Source of the DNA: Hymenopus coronatus
Lineage: Eukaryota; Arthropoda; Insecta; Mantodea; Hymenopodidae
Direction of reading: 5' to 3'
DNA length: 64,000 nucleotides
Assembly: GCA_030762935.1 (NCBI GenBank)
Contig: CM060900.1
Span: forward strand, 387,647,132-387,711,131
In this document: positions 13,846 through 24,104 of the stretch, in pieces
Numbering within the stretch: position 1 is the first letter of the stretch
How the letters are laid out: every line of letters starts with the position of its first letter
The notes under the pieces: generated by a model
What the model saw: the letters and a program-made list of their open reading frames with translations, nothing else
Told to the model about the DNA's origin: nothing
Database searches by the model: none
Program-made: the position numbers and the translations under genes

Positions 13846-15449
13846 AAAATTTTCAGAATGCCATGTTTAGAATGCCATATGTGATCTTTTATTCTTTCCG
13901 TGTTAGCTTTAGGTCCAGGTATGGTAGAATTTGGTTTTTTTCTGTTTCCATTGTGAACTGTCGGATCATATATGGCATCTACAGGAAGACCAAACACGCA
14001 GAAAATTATATAAAATGGAATGGTTTCAATCTGGAACCTCACAGACATGCAATTTCATCAAAGGAGTGTGTTGCAGCCTCACACAGTTCACAGTGTAATG
14101 TGCAGTCAATTGGGACAAAGAGACCTTGAGAAGGGAGGAGATAGAGGATCAAGACAGAGGGCCAATTCTAGCAGTTAAAGAATCTAGCAAAGTACTTGCA
14201 TGGGCAGACGTTGCTACCAGAAGCGTTCTCCATAGGAGCAACTGGGTGCTGGGGTTTCCACATGGTCAGGAATAATGTGTGAAAGAGAGTGTTGATGAGT
14301 CCACAGATAGGATGAAGATATGTCATGACCACCAGTATCAAAATTAAGGAAGGTGGCTTCATGAGGATCTATCATTTAATGAGATAAAAAGGGAAGTATT
14401 CAAAGCTGCAATCTTCCTAGGATGATGTGTATAAGGTGAACACGCTTATCAATGGTGTGGTATACCATATTTGGCATCAGCCCAAGGGAAGCTAATTGTG
14501 GTGCATTTTGATCATCTTACTCCCTATCACATGGCTGTTTAGGACTAACAGCTCTGATGAGCAAGGTATGCCTCATAGCTGTTGTGGGATAGACTTCATC
14601 CTTCAGCCCTATTCGGCTGGTTGGCTGGAGAGGAGAGGGAGGTGCTCTCAACCAACATCAATTCCAGAAATACCACAGACACTGAAGGAGATACTTTCAA
14701 TTATTTCCAGCCCTTCTCTGGCAAACTCTCTTGAAGCTCTTGCAACTATACATACATTACAAGCATTGTTGTGAGGAGTTGGTTTAAAAGTGAGATTGTT
14801 TTGGATGTGGCATATTTACTTAGCAAGTTCTCTGTATGACTGAATGAAGAGTAGTCCTATGTTTGACACTCTAGTGAATGACCAGAAGGGAGAAGAGGAA
14901 TCTTGCATACATCATTGAAGTGAGGGATTGTTAAAGATGGAACAGGTTGCTTCACACATGCTTTTCTGAAATGTTATGGCAAACAAATGCTAAATAGAAC
15001 TGGGAACAAACTGGAGCTTCAGAATATAGTTGGATAAAGTGTGATTATTTGCTCCTAAATGAAATAAACTGTGGCCTTTTAAAGGGTTATTTTCCATTGC
15101 TGAAACTCAAATATTATGGTTTTCTGTTAAAATTACAAAGTTCAGAAATACCGATTTCTTGTTTCTGTATATGAGTTCCACTAGTAATAATCATACAACT
15201 CCTTTTGGAAACAAAGAGTATTGTGATAACAAGGAAAGTTTTGTTTAGAATTACTCTGTCAGTAGTTTCACTATTTTTAGGGGCTACAAGCATAATTCTT
15301 TTTCTCACACTAAGCGAACAAATTTGATACAAAGTAAAGATGAACAACATTTGTTGTTTAGATGTAATTTGGCCTGAGTTTTCCTGTAAACATGGGCTAC
15401 TTACATTCATTGTGCTCTACTATATTACTTAAGGTATTTATTTACAGTG
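13846..15449. other. No recognisable gene; slightly GC-richer patch near 14.1-14.8 kb
   Basis: Short open frames on both strands without recognisable domains. The patch at 14.1-14.8 kb is richer in G and C than its surroundings and might be an old unclassified repeat. Confidence 0.35.
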
Positions 15450-15461
15450 TTCTCAAACCTA

Positions 15462-15714
15462 GACTGTATCTTGGCTGAGTTGTTAGACCGCTCACCTCTT
15501 ACAGAGGTAGCCCAGGTTCACTACTAGGCAACCACATGTGCTGGGGCAGGTTTTCTCTGGGTTCTCCAGTTTCCCCTGCCATCGCATTCCACTAGTGCTC
15601 CATTATCATCAGTGTCATCATATGAATGCCTATGCAGTAAAAGTAGGTATTAAACATTACCAAAAAAAAAAAAAAAATAAACAACAACAAACACAAAACA
15701 AAAAATAATAAAAA
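15462..15714 (+). mobile_element. tRNA-derived SINE S1, short-tail form, with target duplication
   Basis: Plus strand: tRNA-like head (GGCTGAGTTGTTAGACCGC, then GGTTCACTACTAGGC), central block TTCTCTGGGTTCTCCAGTTT, tail GTAGGTATTAAACATTACC and a long A-rich end. The 12-bp sequence TTCTCAAACCTA is present at 15450-15461 and again at 15715-15726, a perfect target-site duplication marking a retroposition event. Confidence 0.9.
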
Positions 15715-16019
15715 TTCTCAAACCTACCTTCTGATACACCAAACCAGCATTATTCCTCAATTGAATCAATCTTAGCTAAAAGGCATTTTGCCAACAAATA
15801 TAATTTTTATTTTTGTGTTTAATACTGCTATTTCAAACTGAGATGCTTAAATGATGTAAGAAAGAATTCTATCAGACCCACCTTGTACCAAAATGTGAAT
15901 ATATTCTAGCCATGTTGTCATTTGTAATAAATAATACAGAAAAGTTTACAAAAAATGCAGATATTCATAACAAAAGACCAGACATAGGCAGGACTTACAT
16001 AGACCAACAAATAATGTGC

Positions 16020-16190
16020 ATTATTATAATGGTAATGCTCCTCTCTCTTGCATATATATTGAAAGGTACACTGATATACAATTAGTAAATCAGAACCAGT
16101 TGAAAAATTCAATCCACAGCCAGGAACTGAACATGGTTCTCCGCTCTCCATGCGGTTGCTCTGACCATTGAGCTACTGTGACAATTTGAA
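16020..16190 (-). repeat. tRNA-like repeat S2 copy b, left arm of a foldback
   Basis: Minus strand: tRNA-like body GTCACAGTAGCTCAATGGTC with CCATGTTCAGTTCCTGGC, then a tail reading CAACTGGTTCTGATTTACT and TACCTTTCAATATATATGCA. The tail is repeated in inverted orientation at 16193-16277, so the two can pair. Confidence 0.75.
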
Positions 16191-16192
16191 TT

Positions 16193-16545
16193 TTGCAACT
16201 GGTTCTAATTTACTAATTGTGTATCAGTGTACCTTTCAATATATATGTAAGAGAGATGGCGCATTACCATTATATTAAAATATAGCTTATATGTTGGCAT
16301 GAACATAGTAAATATTACCCGGATACTAAGTACTTACGATGGTAAGTCGCCATTCTGGTGGTTCTCTGAAGTGAGACATGCTGGTTGGTTGATCCGGGTA
16401 AAACACACATAATCAGTTGGGAGATTGAATGCCATACTGGCAATTGTCACAGTAGCTCAATGTTCAGAGCAACTGCACGGAGCGGGAGAACCGTGTTCAG
16501 CTCCCCGCTGTGGCATTGAATTTTTCAATTGGTTCTAATTTAAAT
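16193..16545 (+). repeat. S2 tail arm plus S2 copy c, head-to-head with copy b
   Basis: 16193-16277 matches the reverse complement of 16020-16115 at most positions. Downstream, a segment related to the S2 5' part (GATCCGGGTAAAACACACAT, GAATGCCATACTGGCAATTG) leads into a second tRNA-like body at about 16447-16515 (GTCACAGTAGCTCAATGTTC) and its tail. The head of copy c faces that of copy b. Confidence 0.7.
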
Positions 16546-16697
16546 AATTTGCAATTATTCCAAAAAGGGGCTTACTACAGAGGAATAGTTTTGTTTAATT
16601 CACTTCCCTCTTCTGTAAAAGAATTGCAAATGAACAAAAGCAATTTATTTGACATGAATAAATTAATTATACTAAACAACACTTACTTGAGATTTTA
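16546..16697 (+). pseudogene. LINE C-terminal fragment
   Basis: An open frame ends with AYYRGIVLFNSLPSSVKEL, the pattern (YRG..L.N.LP..V) found at the extreme C-terminus of several non-LTR retrotransposon polyproteins. No reverse transcriptase is attached; the S2 repeat abuts its 5' side. Confidence 0.5.
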
Positions 16698-16699
16698 GC

Positions 16700-17960
16700 C
16701 GAAACATGTTTCAAAGGACTAGTTTCCTTCATTTTCAACTGAACATCAACTAATTCCTTATGGTGAAGCTGGTGATGTTAAAGTGTTGTCTCTTCTGGTG
16801 GTAGTTCAATGAACTTGTTAAACATATCCTGCTGCAGAAAGTCAAAATTGAAAACCCTGTTTCTATTTTTTAAGATGAAGATGTGTTTCCTGTAGCCAGC
16901 TCTTGTTTTTCTACTATGTGTTTAAGAAGTTTTGATTCTGAATTTATATTGTGGTGTTTTGTCCAAAAGTGGTGGCAACTGCTGATTTTTCCAATTGTTT
17001 TGTATTTATGTTTCTGAAGTGTTCTTTAGATCTTGTTTCTAAATTTGTTTTTGTTTTTCCAATATAAATCTGATTACAATCCATGCCTTTCATTTTGTAT
17101 ATGTCCAATTTTTTCTTTGTTGGAATGACATCCTTGATATTTGAGCCTAATTCATTTTTTATGCTGTGACGGTTTACTGGTGCTAGCTGAATGTTGTATT
17201 CTTTGAAAGTATTTAAAATTTGTTAAACGCCCATGGGTGGTATGCGAATTTCTTGAAGCTCATCTTCTGAGAGTGAGTTGTTTCTTTTATGAATTTCTTC
17301 TTTTTGGCTAGTTTTATTCTTTTTATCTACTGGGGATCTTGGGAAACCATTTTTATTTGCAATTTTGACTATTTTGTTGTATTCTGCCCTGTATTCATTT
17401 GTTAGAAGTGGCATATTTACCAGTCTATGTGGCTATTGAAGATTACCTGTTTATGTGCCCTTGGATTATAATTATTGACTTTTATATTATTGTCTGTCTG
17501 AGAGGTTTCCTGTAAATACCGAAGTTTATTCTATTTTCATATTTGACTATTTTCAGATCTAAAAATGGTAGCAGGTTATCTTTTTCTACTTCTACTGTGA
17601 ATTGTATACTTTTTTCTTGGATGTTCCAAAGTTTTAGGACATCATAATGCCTTTTTGGCACTATGGCAAAGATATCACTGACATATCGCTGCCAGGTTTT
17701 GAACATCCAAGGGTAACCTTTAGTGATTCTGATTTCCAATGCGCTCATGAGAACATCATCCAATATGGACAAGAATGGATTGCCCATTGCTATTCCTGAT
17801 ATTTAATGATAAAATCTTGTCTGGAATTGAAAAAAGTTTTGTTCAGTGCATAATTTGGTAAGTTCTATATATTCTGAAATGTCTTGTGATGCCATTCTAA
17901 TTGATTTAAGCCAATATTCTATTAGTAGGAAGTGCTAATCTAGTGGAGTTCATCTAAATC
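16700..17960 (-). pseudogene. Penelope-like element relic (RT plus GIY-YIG), family P1
   Basis: Minus-strand translation gives Penelope-like reverse transcriptase motifs: SGIAMGNPFLSILDDVLM (near 17805-17750), WQRYVSDIFAIVP (near 17700-17660, with RYVSD for the usual RYVDD), IQFTVEVEKDNLLPFLDLKI (near 17605-17545) and FGIYRKP (near 17520). A linker with NKNGF and SEDELQEIR follows, then LAPVNRHSIKNELG and a GIY-YIG nuclease motif CNQIYIGKTKTNLETRSKEH near 17080-17025. Stops and frameshifts disable it. The order RT then GIY-YIG is the hallmark of Penelope-like elements. The relic at 53.7-55.1 kb shares the LAPVN and YIGKTK details and belongs to the same family. Confidence 0.85.
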
Positions 17961-18099
17961 ACACAATTTTCAGTATGTAATAGGCAATAATTGTTAGTGT
18001 TATGTATATTACCTTTATTTGTATAAACATCTCATTTCAATTTATGTTTTTTCTTTACCTTGTAAAGTTTTAGAACTGACAAAATAACTTTTAGCTCTA

Positions 18100-20720
18100 A
18101 TCAATTTAATTGTACACAGTGAACCTACCAAAGACCAAGCTATTTTAATAGGCACACAATACTATCCGAAGTTAAGGACTAAATACATGCCATTGATAAA
18201 CTTCCATATCTAAAGAACATATGTTTTGTGTCATCCATCTCCAGTAACAGAATCTGCATGTCTTGAAACCATGAGAATAGCCAAAGAACTACTTCATATC
18301 ATAAAACAATGTCTCACTGCAGCTTCACCCCTGTTAACCAAGTGTAGGGTCATACTTTCTAATGTATGTCCAATAATTCCCAACAGTACTCTAGAAGAGA
18401 CAGTAATTAAGATGGGAAATCAACCATTGTCATCTAAAATTTATATTAGAGCAGGATTTACAACCCCTCTAGACACATATCTTGAGCTTTTGACACTAGG
18501 TGTACATCAAATTGGAGAACTTTGAGAAACCCCTAACAATCTCCTGCATGAAAACAAATTACTAGATTTACATATACTTGGACAGTTCTACTTGTGTACT
18601 GTGCAAAACTGAAGGGTATGTGGCCCACAATATACCTCAGTACTGACAGAACAACCTCCTGATGCTGTTACTGTTGCTAAGAAGCTTTTTCTCCACTTCC
18701 TAGCACTGTAGTGGCCACAGATATAAACAAGCAAACACCTGTACCCATCTTCAGCAACAGCTGCAATCACACTTAAATCTTCTTCCCCTTCTCATCTCCT
18801 ACACAGTAATTAGCTCACTCATACCAATAGTCAAAATACAGAGGTTTGTTGCCTATCACAAGCAATTTGTCCAGTAACACAACCCTGTGTTAAGAGACCT
18901 ATCTCAATCACTAGCAGCAGCTCAGTAAAGCAGGTCACTGATAATGTTGTGAATTGTGAAATTCACTTTTAAAACAACTGATTGAATCTTCTGATGTATG
19001 CATCAAAAGTCAGTATTAAATATAAACCCAAGAAAGTTAAACCAAAATGTAAACACTCTCAGTAACTCACTTATATCAGTAAAGTCTACCACGGAGAATG
19101 ATCATTATGAATACACATTTAACTTCGCAGAACTCACTTGTTTTTGTGTAATCTTAGCAGGCATTACTGATATCACTAAACTATTCCAAACCTACATGTA
19201 TCCAAGGCCTTCCAAGGTCTTGCAAATATGTTATTGAAAGTGTACGCTCTCCAGCAGGAAAAAAGGAATATTGAGTTAAAGTTATATTGGCAATTGTAGC
19301 TAGATTATCAAACTTGTTTTGTCCCACAATTTGGAATAATTTTATAATCCTAATGTCTTCTGATAATTTTACAGGCCTGTCCCAAATTAGACCAACAAAC
19401 TTTGGAAATTGGTAAATAGCATTATTTGAAACACTTTTTATTAAGACACAGTTCTTGCTGTGGTACTTTGTTTAAGTGCTATACAAGATAATGTCATTAC
19501 TGCTACCCATCTAGCTAAGTATTTATGGCAAAATAACGCAAATATTAATACATTTATCTTAGTAAGGCACATAATCACAGTCCAAGGAACAAAGCATAAC
19601 ACACAAACACCTCACTGTTTACAGTTAACCTCAGCTGCACCATTCAAAGCAAATGTTGGAATGCATGCCCATTGCAATGAACATAAACTACTAAACCCTC
19701 GCAAAGACAGCAGCCATTTCTCTGATTTTACAAACTATTCATGCCACAAGGTCCTCTTCAGATTCAACCACCTCTGTTCAATACTAGCAATGTACTGTGA
19801 TGATGAACTCTTCTGTTTCAGAACTTTTCTTGCAGTAATGAGATGCGAGACAGTAATGAGAGTAATCCGTCTTGCACTTAAACAAAATACAGCAGCAAAA
19901 AACATGCCTTAACAAAAAGTGTTTCAAATAATGATATCTATTATCTCCCAAAGTTTGTCAGTCTAATTTTGGGACTGCCTGTATACTCCAGTGGAATATA
20001 AATGGATTTATTACTCAGTATGATAACTTCCAAGTTCTTAAATCTGAAAGGAATCCTAGTTTAATCTCTTTACAAGAGAATAATTTTAACAATTCCCATC
20101 TCACTCCTTTACAAAACCATACAGGCTGCAACTACAATAGAAGAAAATTCCTTCATCCTAGTAGCGGCACCACTTACCTATGTGAAAGACACTATGCCTA
20201 AGACAGAAGTTACTCTGCACACACAACTTGAAGCTGTAGCAGTTTCTGTATTTTTGAAGACAATATTTGTATATATTATGTCACTTTCCAAACAGTAATA
20301 ATATTGTGAATTAATTGTTACTTCAACACCAGTCATGTGTAGGAAGTTGGAGAGATGGAATCAGACTGGGGCATTCATAGCCATAACTGGAATTTGAACC
20401 ACAGATCTCCTGGTTTCTTCCAGGAGATCTGTGGAGACTTACAAACTCCATGAGTACTTAAATCGGGCTAAGTAAAACCAACTATTAGGTTAATCAATGT
20501 TAATTAATTGTTTCAAATCTTGGCTATGGCAATGAATTTTTCACTCTGACTACCTCTCCAGTACTACTATTGTTATCACATTCTTAACTGAATTAATTAA
20601 CCGAGTTCATCAACGAATTCTAATATTTGGTGATTTTAACAGTCACAGTCACATTTGAAGAAGCACTAACTGATAACAGGCTCAAAAAATCATTAAATCT
20701 ATAATTCAATTATAAGATTT
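18100..20720 (+). pseudogene. LINE relic with decayed AP-endonuclease domain and probable ORF1
   Basis: The firm part is 19985-20720. SQWNINGFITQYDNFQVLKS and LISLQENNFN (19986-20090) form the N-terminus of a LINE apurinic-like endonuclease, and RILIFGDFNSHSH (near 20610-20655) is its GDFN box. The two parts are separated by an S2-type repeat at about 20325-20560. Upstream, open frames at 18226-18525 (NSTLEETVIKMGNQPLSSKI) and 19460-19912 could be the ORF1/gag part of the same element by position, but I cannot confirm that. No reverse transcriptase follows, so the element is truncated or was replaced. Confidence 0.65.
20325..20560. repeat. Rearranged S2 repeat inside the LINE endonuclease relic
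   Basis: Minus-orientation S2 tail and tRNA-like pieces (GTTGGAGAGATGGAATCAGA, ATTTGAACCACAGATCTCC) are followed within 50 bases by an inverted AGGAGATCTGTGG. A plus-orientation S2 tail (CCAACTATTAGGTTAATCAA, then TTTTTCACTCTGACTACCTC) comes next. The 12-13 bp inverted pair CCACAGATCTCCT/AGGAGATCTGTGG makes a hairpin. Confidence 0.6.
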
Positions 20721-21828
20721 GTTCCTCCTTAATTCACTACATTCCACTGATTATGATGCTCAAATACCTATAGTAGCATTGATCCCATATAATGCTCCTT
20801 TAATATTACACTTAAATGAGAGATAATGTTCCTATCCTTTTAAAAGGCCTTTCCACTTCCAAAACAACCATTTATATTTTCCTTTATTAAGGAAGCTGTT
20901 GCTGAAAGAACAACAACATAAAAAGTCACATTACTCTGTGATGTCTGGAATGCTGTTTATGTATTACCTGCTGATACCAGCATATGCTGTGAGTGATCAT
21001 GTCAGACTGACTCAGGTAGGAAGTATTAACATTGTTTGTAAGTATTGAGAAAATGAATAAACACTAGCACATTATTGTTAACTTGGAAGAGTCTATTTAT
21101 TTTTTATTATTTATTTTGTTTCTTTTCTATAAGGTTCCCTGAGCCAGAGCTCATTGCCTGGGAACAATACGCATTTAATGTTGGTGAGCAGACAGTGATA
21201 CTGATGATATCAGTAGCAATTCTGGTTAAGAGGGTGAAGATGATGGTGCAATGAGGGGGATTGAGGAGCTGTAGGACCATGTGGTGAGTACAGTAACGTT
21301 GGCTATGTTCATTGTTGTCAACTCATTGTGTGATAAGCTGGATCGCAACCAAAAATAAACACATCAACATTCCTTCAGCAAAAAAACTATGTCTCATGCT
21401 CTACATATTGGGAAAGACATATTTTATAGGTATAAAAATTTGTTTTATAATAAACAAAGTGATTTTGCTATAACTATGGATATGCGCCAACAATTACTTT
21501 CATGTGAACTGCAATAATTGTTTAATTGTTTAACTTGTTTTATATTTCATTGCATCATTAAGAAAGTATTATAAACTCCAGTATGGCAATAATATTTGGT
21601 AAGCTTTAAACCTTCCATAAATGGAGTTTCATTTATTACTATTGACAGAGGTCTATATGAATGCAATTTTTCTTATCACTTTTATTATTCTTATTTCAAG
21701 TAATCATGCTTACATATTATTCATAAATGTAAGTGAACATCGCAGGTGCGGTTAAAAATATATTTGAATTTTTAATAAGAACTTCTTCCTCTCTCACACA
21801 AGAATGGATTCATCACTATTAATGATTA
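20721..21828. other. No recognisable gene
   Basis: AT-rich sequence with no convincing reading frame or repeat that I can classify. Confidence 0.4.
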
Positions 21829-21841
21829 ATAATACTTTGTT

Positions 21842-22015
21842 ACAGGTCATGAGTACCACATTAACCGGCCGGGGGGGCTCAAGGCGCTGACCACGTCTCA
21901 CCCTCCAATTCTGCACCCCATCCATGACGTCTGTAATGGACTGAGATGGAGGACGCAGCGGCCGGGCTGTAGCCAAGGTTCCCCGTGAGCTGTCGTGCCA
22001 TGGAGTTATGTTATT
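21842..22015. mobile_element. GC-rich 174-bp insert with 13-bp target duplication, unclassified
   Basis: A block far richer in G and C than its surroundings (contains CCGGCCGGGGGGGCTCAAGG and GCAGCGGCCGGGCTGTAGCC) is bounded by ATAATACTTTGTT at 21829-21841 and again at 22016-22028. The exact 13-bp duplication indicates insertion by staggered cleavage, most likely retroposition. No tRNA boxes, poly(A) tail or protein motif are evident, so the source RNA is unknown. It could be a SINE of unfamiliar type or a retrocopy of a structured small RNA. Confidence 0.7.
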
Positions 22016-22028
22016 ATAATACTTTGTT

Positions 22029-23539
22029 TTCATTCATGTACAAGTTATGATTTACTTTCAAATGTTTTTAACTTCTTTGGAATAATTTGGCCATGTACCA
22101 TATGCCAAACTCGAGTACAACATTAGGAAACCTATTATGTATCAACTTTCTTATTCTACAATGCCTGTCAGAAAGAAACAGCTGTATATTTAGCTCTTTA
22201 GATAAGTGATTAAATGTTTCATGCACTGGCTTTTCTAGACCTCCATTAATAGCATTTTTCTGCAGCTCAACGGAGTATAAGATTTTTATCTGCTCTTATG
22301 TCCATTGCTATATATGTTATATATCATATTGGTTATCATCAGCTATCCAAACTTCATTCACAGTAATTTCAAACAGCTTATTCTTTATTTTCCCCACACC
22401 TTCCTGATTGCAGGATTGATTTATGTTTTACTAATCTGTAAAGTGTTTGGTGTTCACAGTAGCTAAATTTGTTTCCCAAAATATCTGAAAAGCCTAAGCC
22501 CCATTCCATTTTCATTAAAAGATATAGTTAATCAATATCAAGCACAGTAAAGTTGTCTATTCACATTTGCAAGTGAACATCACCTGATTTTATGACCTCC
22601 TATGCACTCAGTTTCAAATTGTAAGCATGGTCCCCTGCATTGCGGTTTCATGGTTGTAATTATCTTACAACATGTAGTACAAAATATAAAAAGCATAAAA
22701 GATTTCCACATGAAAAAAAAAAATTGTACTCTTCATTTCTTTCTTTCTTTCTTTCTTTCTGACAAACACATCACTTTTCATTTCCTCATCCTTTTCATCA
22801 TCATAGTCATCATCAAATAGAGTGAATGGTTTATCTAAAGTCAAAGTGTATTAATCCTTGCTTTCAGCTTCAAAATGTCTGTATATTTTGCATTTCATTT
22901 CACACTGTATAGCAATTTTGGATATGTCCAGAATGTAGCTGCATTTGTTTGCTGCCTGACTTTTTTTATTTTCATCAGGATCACTTAGATTTGCACTTTC
23001 ATAATTAACTTTGCAACACTGATAACTAGTACTTGTTTCTGATTCCAAAATGGCTTCATGTACAATTTTCTCCCTGAGATAAACATTACCTTCATTCCTC
23101 CCTTTTAATGATGAATCTGATTAGTCTGTCCCCTCAGATTTAGAGAAGAAATAGCATTCTTTTTTTAAAATTCTGCATAAATTACTTTTAAGCAGAGTGT
23201 TTTTAATACACAAGTTTGTTCATAATTATCTTCACCAAAACATACTGTCTGTATAAAATGTACTTTGCCATTGAACTCCTGCTTGGAATGAAGTTAAGTG
23301 TCAAAGTTACTATGATAGTGAGCACAAATTATTTAAGAACTTATATTGAAGAAGCTATACCATGAGAACTTTAATAACATTACATTTTATTAACAGGTTT
23401 CAAACCATCACATGGTTTGCAGGTTGTGCAGAGCATGAGAAGAGAAACAGAGAAGTAAAGATACAGAAAGGGAGAGAAAGATAGAGTTAGGGGAAAAATG
23501 GAAGGAATTGGAGAGGGAGTGAGACAAGGACAACTGCAT
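22029..23539. other. No recognisable gene; (TTTC)n microsatellite at 22737-22760
   Basis: AT-rich sequence with a six-unit TTTC run at 22737-22760 and a GA-rich stretch at about 23430-23530. No coding motif was recognised. Confidence 0.5.
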
Positions 23540-23553
23540 TTAATGCCATAACA

Positions 23554-24076
23554 ACCAAGATGGCTCAGGCATTTCATCTGGGACTGGCATTCGGGAGGTC
23601 ATGGGACCAGTTCCTTGTAGCCAGCCTGTTTGATCCATGGGTTTTTTCAGGGTCACTAGGCAAATGCTGGGGAAGTTTCTTCAACTTCCTGTCCCTTCAT
23701 TTCATCTCTATTTCATCCAACTGGTCTCTTTCAGGTTTGTCAGAGTCAGCAAGGATAGCAGTGGTGATGCCCTCTCATGGAGATGGCTGCACTTTGGGAA
23801 TTCAGCTCACAGTGGTGAGTTGACATTGGAAGTCATCTTTAGACTCAGAGGCATTTGGTCAGACCTGTGCAGCTGGCTTCTAGTGCTCCCTGCGCCGAGA
23901 TGAAGAACTGCTTGGAACTTTTAGGAATCCTCCAAAATGGCTCCCTCCTACCATCCGGTTCTGGCTACCTGCTGTAATTACTCATCTCATCCTATTCTCA
24001 TGGGGTCTGACATACAATATGTCAATAGTGGCTGACGTGTGGAATCCCCCCCCCAGCACACTCACACTACACTACA
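23554..24076 (+). mobile_element. 523-bp tRNA-derived SINE (S5) with 14-bp target duplication
   Basis: Begins with a tRNA-like head (AAGATGGCTCAGGCATTTC and a diverged B box near GGGACCAGTTCC). It then runs through a long body and ends in a C-run and a CACTACACTAC-type tail. TTAATGCCATAACA flanks it at 23540-23553 and 24077-24090, a perfect 14-bp target duplication. A related copy in the opposite orientation lies at 34.6-35.0 kb (GGATGGCTCAGGCAGTTTT, GGGTTCGATCTCC). At 523 bp it is long for a SINE. The family name is not known to me. Confidence 0.8.
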
Positions 24077-24104
24077 TTAATGCCATAACAGGAGCAGATT
24101 TTTC

